NCBI RefSeq assembly: GCF_004799665.1
Contig: NZ_CP031310.1
Location: 2,720,887 to 2,784,886 of the forward strand
Direction of reading: 5' to 3'
Length of the DNA stretch: 64,000 nucleotides
Source of the DNA: Halapricum salinum
GTDB taxonomy: Archaea; Halobacteriota; Halobacteria; Halobacteriales; Haloarculaceae
Under the pieces are notes generated by a model that was given only the letters and a program-made list of their open reading frames with translations, was not told the origin of the DNA and did no database searches. Within the stretch, counting starts at the first letter, position 1; every line of letters starts with the position of its first letter. Below, one piece after another: positions 60,715 through 64,000 of this stretch. Position numbers and translations under genes: made by a program.

Positions 60715-60765
60715 ACCTGTGTGGTCGCAGTCCAGTCCCGTCAAAGTTCGGGCTAGCGGTCCCGC

Positions 60766-61989
60766 TCAGTTGAACGCGACCGGCGTGCCCACGCTGTCTT
60801 CGTCTTCGGCTTCGACTTTCTCGATCGCGTCCTCGAAGTCCTCGGATCTGACCGCTGTCCGACCGTCCCGTATCGCGAACATGCCGGCCTCTGTCGTCAG
60901 ACTCGCCAGTTCCGCCCCGGTGAAGCCCGCCGTTTCGCCGGCCCAGTCGTCCAGATCGACCGACTCCGCGAGATTCATCTCGCGGGTGTGGATCTCCAGA
61001 ATCTGCTCGCGTCCCTCCGGACCCGGTTCGGGAACCTCGATGAGACGGTCGAACCGACCCGGTCGGAGGATGGCGCGGTCGAGCATGTCGAAGCGGTTGG
61101 TCGCGGCGATGATCCTGATCTCGCCACGGTCTTCGAAGCCGTCCATCTCCGAGAGAAGTTGCATCATCGTCCGCTGGACCTCTGCGTCGCCGGAGGTCTT
61201 CGATTCGGTTCGCTTGGCGGCGATCGCGTCGATCTCGTCGATGAAGATGATCGCCGGCTCGCGTTCTGCTGCGAGTTCGAACAGATCCCGCACCAGTTTC
61301 GCGCCCTCGCCGATGAACTTCTGAACGAGTTCCGAACCGGCCATCTTGATGAAGGTGGCGTCGGTCTCGTTGGCGACAGCCTTCGCGAGCATCGTCTTGC
61401 CGGTGCCGGGCGGGCCGTGCAACAGGACGCCGCTCGGCGGGTCGATACCGACCTCGCGGAACTGCTCGGCGTTGAGCAGCGGTTCCTCGACCGCCTCTCG
61501 AACTTCGCGGGTCTGCTCTTCGAGGCCGCCGATATCGTCGTAGACCACCTCCGGTGAGGCGTCGACTTCCATCGCCTGGGCGCGGGCGTCCTTCTCGCTG
61601 TCCAGACGCGTCTTCACGGTGAAGGAGTCGTTGATCGCGACGCGGTCGCCGGCTTCCATCTCCGAGCGAAGCTGCGGGGAGACTTCCGTCAGGACTTCCT
61701 GGTTGTTCCCGTGTTGCTTGACGATGACACCGTCGTCGAGCAACTCCTCGGCCGTCGCGATGTACAGCGAGGACGTTTTGAGCGTGTCGTTCTGCCGTTC
61801 CAGTTGGTCGACCTGTTCGGTCAACTCCTCCTGGCGTTGTTTGGCAGCCGACACCTGTTGTTTGAGTTCACGATTCACCCGAATGACTTCGGCGTAGTGC
61901 TCTTCGAGCGCCGCCAGTCGTTCCGACGGCGACATTTCGGGATCGAGATCCAGCGTGGGTCGATCCGGGAGCGAGGGACTACGGGACAT
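60766..61989 (-). CDS. pan: Proteasome-activating nucleotidase PAN
   Basis: Hexameric AAA+ ATPase that unfolds and feeds proteins to the 20S proteasome. The 407-residue protein has an N-terminal coiled coil (~25-75), an OB domain, and Walker [10 protein letters not shown] near 193. Walker [16 protein letters not shown] is near 247, with the Arg-finger segment R-P-G-R-F-D-R near 309. The C-terminus reads V-A-F-N, so a hydrophobic-Phe-x replaces the canonical hydrophobic-Tyr-x gate-opening motif. Confidence 0.95.
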   Translation of the reverse strand: MSRSPSLPDRPTLDLDPEMSPSERLAALEEHYAEVIRVNRELKQQVSAAKQRQEELTEQVDQLERQNDTLKTSSLYIATAEELLDDGVIVKQHGNNQEVLTEVSPQLRSEMEAGDRVAINDSFTVKTRLDSEKDARAQAMEVDASPEVVYDDIGGLEEQTREVREAVEEPLLNAEQFREVGIDPPSGVLLHGPPGTGKTMLAKAVANETDATFIKMAGSELVQKFIGEGAKLVRDLFELAAEREPAIIFIDEIDAIAAKRTESKTSGDAEVQRTMMQLLSEMDGFEDRGEIRIIAATNRFDMLDRAILRPGRFDRLIEVPEPGPEGREQILEIHTREMNLAESVDLDDWAGETAGFTGAELASLTTEAGMFAIRDGRTAVRSEDFEDAIEKVEAEDEDSVGTPVAFN

Positions 61990-62120
61990 CTGCTTACCGA
62001 ATGGTATTGGGTCAGTAAAAAAGTGCCTTTGGGTCGGGTCCGGATACTACCCCCACGTTCGCGTGCGGGTGTATCCCACGGATCGATATCTTCATTCTGA
62101 CCCGTGCACAACCCGCCCGT

Positions 62121-62666
62121 ATGCGCGTTCGTGACTGGCAGGACATCCTCGAAGACGTGGTCGAGAACGACACCGACCCCGACCAGTGGCGCGCCGTCGG
62201 TGGGGACCGAAAGAACGGGATCGGCGAAGACCTCTATCTCGCACACCCCTCGACTGGTGTCTACCAGCTCAAGACCTACGCGAAGAACCCCTTCGAGGTT
62301 CAGGGCGTGGGGTCGCAGGTCGCCCGTCGAATCGACGACGAGATCGAACCGCTCTTTCCCGAGGAGGGATCGGGTCTGTTCGGCGTCCAGCAGCCCGTCG
62401 CAGACGAGAACGAGGCCGAGGAGAAAGCGAACAATTTGGAAGAAGTCGTCAAGGCCCACGCCGACGCACCCACGAGTCCGAAAGCGCTGTTCGAGGATAT
62501 CATGGACACGCTCGACAGCCCCGCCTACGGCCCCATGGACTACGAGATGGACGACCGACCCGAGGGGATGGACGACCTCACGAACACCTTCGAGGAAGCC
62601 GAGGAACTACTCGACGCCGAACTCGACGATCTGATCGACGAGGACGTGACCCGGGGCTTTCAGTAG
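62121..62666 (+). CDS. Haloarchaeal acidic protein, unknown
   Basis: The 181-residue protein is soluble and strongly acidic. It opens M-R-V-R-D-W-Q-D-I-L-E-D-V-V-E-N-D-T-D-P with W-R-A-V-G-G-D-R near 23-30, and P-M-D-Y-E-M-D-D near 137-144. I recall uncharacterised haloarchaeal homologues but no function. An upstream hairpin-free 131-bp region divides it from the divergent PAN gene. Its TAG stop lies in the loop of a perfect hairpin, the first of a long array. Confidence 0.7.
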   Translation: MRVRDWQDILEDVVENDTDPDQWRAVGGDRKNGIGEDLYLAHPSTGVYQLKTYAKNPFEVQGVGSQVARRIDDEIEPLFPEEGSGLFGVQQPVADENEAEEKANNLEEVVKAHADAPTSPKALFEDIMDTLDSPAYGPMDYEMDDRPEGMDDLTNTFEEAEELLDAELDDLIDEDVTRGFQ

Positions 62667-62901
62667 AAAGCCCTCGCGAACCGCTGGCGCGGTTCGCTCG
62701 CCCTTTTCATTTCCACGAAAGCCCTCGCAGCCGCATGGCTGCGGCTGCTCGCCCTTTTCATGTCCACCAGGCCCGCCTTGCGGGAGCCGCGCCGATCGGC
62801 GCGGCATCCGCGTGGGTTACGCCGACGCTTTCTATAGTCGGGCGCGGTTTGCGCCCGACGACTCCCCACTCCTCCCCGGCGGCCAGCATGAACGCTGGCC
62901 G
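62654..62901 (+). repeat. Array of seven hairpins, two with a common loop and flanks but different paired stems
   Basis: Hairpin 1 GGGCTTTC-agta-GAAAGCCC (62654-62673) contains the stop codon. Hairpins 2 and 3 share the flanks GAAAGCCCTC and TCGCCCTTTTCATnTCCAC and the loop tggc, but their 9-bp stems differ: GCGAACCGC/GCGGTTCGC (62676-62697) and GCAGCCGCA/TGCGGCTGC (62727-62748). The unit length is 51 bp. Further stems are CCCGC/GCGGG (62772-62784), the 20-bp palindrome GCCGCGCCGATCGGCGCGGC (62786-62805), GTCGGGCGC/GCGCCCGAC (62837-62859) and CGGCCAGC/GCTGGCCG (62880-62901). The following ~185 bp to 63086 show no gene. Confidence 0.92.
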
Positions 62902-63086
62902 CTGGCTTCCTCCGCGACCGCCACCGCCGCCGCTCCGCGTTTCGCTTCGTAGACAGACACGACGAATGCGCTACCGAGAGACTGCTGACACCACGCCGCC
63001 GGCCCGCATCTTCCCCGCTGTGGAGAAGTCGTATGCCGACCCCTTCTCACCACAAAACATATGACCTGAACAAAACACGAGTCGGT

Positions 63087-63614
63087 ATGTCCCGTCCAGC
63101 CCTCTTCCTGGCTTGTCTGCTCCTGCTGAGTGGGTGTTCCGGAACGCCGTCGACTACCGACTCAGCACCTGACGTCTCGACCGTGAACGGCAGTATCGAA
63201 CAGCCGAATCTCCCGTGGCCGTTTCTCGGACACCATACCTGGCCAGACATCGGTCCGAGCTACGTGGTCGGTGAGCCGTCGACAGCGCAATTCGAGGGCG
63301 TCGTCACGGCGTACGTCTGGAACGCAGACTCCCAGAGTCGAACGTTCGACGTCTCGCTGTCGTACGGACCTGACGAGACGATTCACGAGGAATCTGTCCG
63401 GCTCTCGGCGAACGAAACTCTCGGACTCAGGCTGGGCCAGTCGGGTGAGTATGTGCTCACTGTGAACTATGGAGGCGAATCCGGGGAAAAACGAATCACG
63501 GTAGATCCGTCAGACTGTAATACGAAAGCCCACGTGCTCTGGGTGGATCGATCCGGGGAGATCGACGACAGCATAGTCAGCACTTCGATGGGGTGCGAAC
63601 GGAGCGGGAACTGA
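63087..63614 (+). CDS. Lipoprotein, beta-rich, unknown
   Basis: The 175-residue protein has a Sec-type signal peptide (L-F-L-A-C-L-L-L-L-S-G-C) with the lipobox L-L-S-G-C near residue 12-17, so it should be lipid-anchored outside. The mature part is beta-strand-rich (A-Y-V-W-N-A-D-S-Q-S-R-T-F-D-V-S-L-S-Y, E-Y-V-L-T-V-N-Y), compatible with an Ig-like or DUF8-like domain. A TATA-like stretch (acaaaacata near 63052-63061) precedes the chosen ATG. No family recognised. Confidence 0.62.
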   Translation: MSRPALFLACLLLLSGCSGTPSTTDSAPDVSTVNGSIEQPNLPWPFLGHHTWPDIGPSYVVGEPSTAQFEGVVTAYVWNADSQSRTFDVSLSYGPDETIHEESVRLSANETLGLRLGQSGEYVLTVNYGGESGEKRITVDPSDCNTKAHVLWVDRSGEIDDSIVSTSMGCERSGN

Positions 63615-63620
63615 CTGGAG

Positions 63621-64000
63621 TCATCGACCGGCTGGCGACACCGCCTCGACTACCTCGGCGAACACCTCGGTCGCCAGTTCGATCTCGCGACTCGTGACGT
63701 CCAATGGCGGGAGCAGCCTGATGGTCTTGTAGCCCGCCCCGAGCGTCAGCAGGCCGCGCTCGAAGGCGGCCTCCTGGACGGCCTCGCGGCGCTGCTTGGT
63801 GTCGAACTCGACACCGATCATCAACCCCTTCCCGCGGACGTCCTCGACGACTGCCGAGGGGAGTTCCGCACGTAGCGCTTCCCGGAAGTGCTGGCCCTGC
63901 TCGGTCGCGTTGTCGGTCAGATTCTGCTCGCGAATGATGTCGATCGTCAGACTCCCCTGGATCGACGCCAGTATGTCGCCCGCACCCCACGTCGAGGACA
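63621..64000 (-). CDS. Class III aminotransferase (C-terminal part, window-truncated)
   Basis: The reading frame enters from the right edge and ends TGA 63621, giving about 125 C-terminal residues. They include W-G-A-G-D-I-L-A-S-I, V-R-G-K-G-L-M-I-G-V-E-F and G-A-G-Y-K-T-I-R-L-L-P-P-L. These are typical of class III PLP aminotransferases in the acetylornithine/GABA aminotransferase group (G-L-M-I-G-V-E, R-L-L-P-P-L). Substrate cannot be settled from the C-terminus. Continues beyond 64000. Confidence 0.85.
   Translation of the reverse strand, partial: SSTWGAGDILASIQGSLTIDIIREQNLTDNATEQGQHFREALRAELPSAVVEDVRGKGLMIGVEFDTKQRREAVQEAAFERGLLTLGAGYKTIRLLPPLDVTSREIELATEVFAEVVEAVSPAGR

Overview
The window is high-G+C archaeal chromosome from a halophilic archaeon (class Halobacteria). 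The proteins are acidic (Asp/Glu-rich, Lys-poor). Many starts are leaderless behind TATA-like boxes, and the secreted proteins carry Tat-type twin-arginine signals. The gene set is haloarchaeal throughout: archaeal DnaG, PAN, Cbf5, EMC3/TMCO1-type protein, HalX and Bat-type regulators, a KaiC-like ATPase, and a Nuo complex without NuoEFG. I cannot fix the genus. Paired Tat-exported amylases would suit a saccharolytic genus such as Halorhabdus, but that is inference.

Layout. 0-13 kb is mostly housekeeping: a CARF/HTH-like regulator, dnaG, a GNAT/DUF92 pair, a non-catalytic cis-prenyltransferase homologue, a LamG lipoprotein, catalytic uppS, siroheme/heme genes (precorrin-2 dehydrogenase, hemA), DUF555, an HTH-CBS regulator and a sugar nucleotidyltransferase. 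13-22.6 kb holds a sensor kinase, purM, a PfkB sugar kinase, hemE, a beta-propeller lipoprotein, and the adk-EMC3-cmk-cbf5 cluster ending in tRNA-Pro(GGG). 22.8-26.5 kb is an accessory island with gene fragments, an AbrB-like protein, a VapBC module, a low-G+C stretch with unrecognised membrane and zinc-ribbon proteins, and two tiny overlapping genes. 27.3-43.9 kb has a stand-alone nuoCD paralogue, a Bat-type regulator, ilvD, two tandem GH13 amylases, a RFAP-synthase-family protein, a MOSC protein, class I RNR (nrdA-nrdB), a Tat lipoprotein esterase, uvrB and a NUDIX hydrolase. 44-55.6 kb is the nuo operon on the minus strand (A-B-CD-H-I, an insertion, J1-J2-K-L-M-N). 55.6-64 kb carries two response regulators, NAD kinase, a KaiC-like ATPase, UspA, PAN and the 3' part of a class III aminotransferase.

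How the genes work together. The Nuo subunits build a proton-pumping quinone oxidoreductase. UppS and its partner-like protein would make the polyprenyl carrier for glycosylation. Precorrin-2 dehydrogenase, HemA and HemE serve tetrapyrrole synthesis. Adk, Cmk, PurM, RNR and DnaG serve nucleotide and DNA metabolism. The Tat amylases attack external alpha-glucan.

Most striking. (i) At seven places a cluster of near-perfect hairpins or a GC-rich palindromic element sits just 3' of a stop codon. Some hairpins have stems that differ in sequence yet stay paired, with a constant loop and flanks. At two of these sites (purM, nuoI) the last codons plus a stop codon of the adjacent gene are duplicated on the far side of the element. 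(ii) The two cis-prenyltransferase homologues share out the catalytic Asp motif and the C-terminal RxG motif, as in DHDDS/NgBR-type heteromers. (iii) The extra NuoCD has Trp where the operon copy has the quinone-site Tyr. (iv) NrdB has Phe at the radical-Tyr position (class Ic type).
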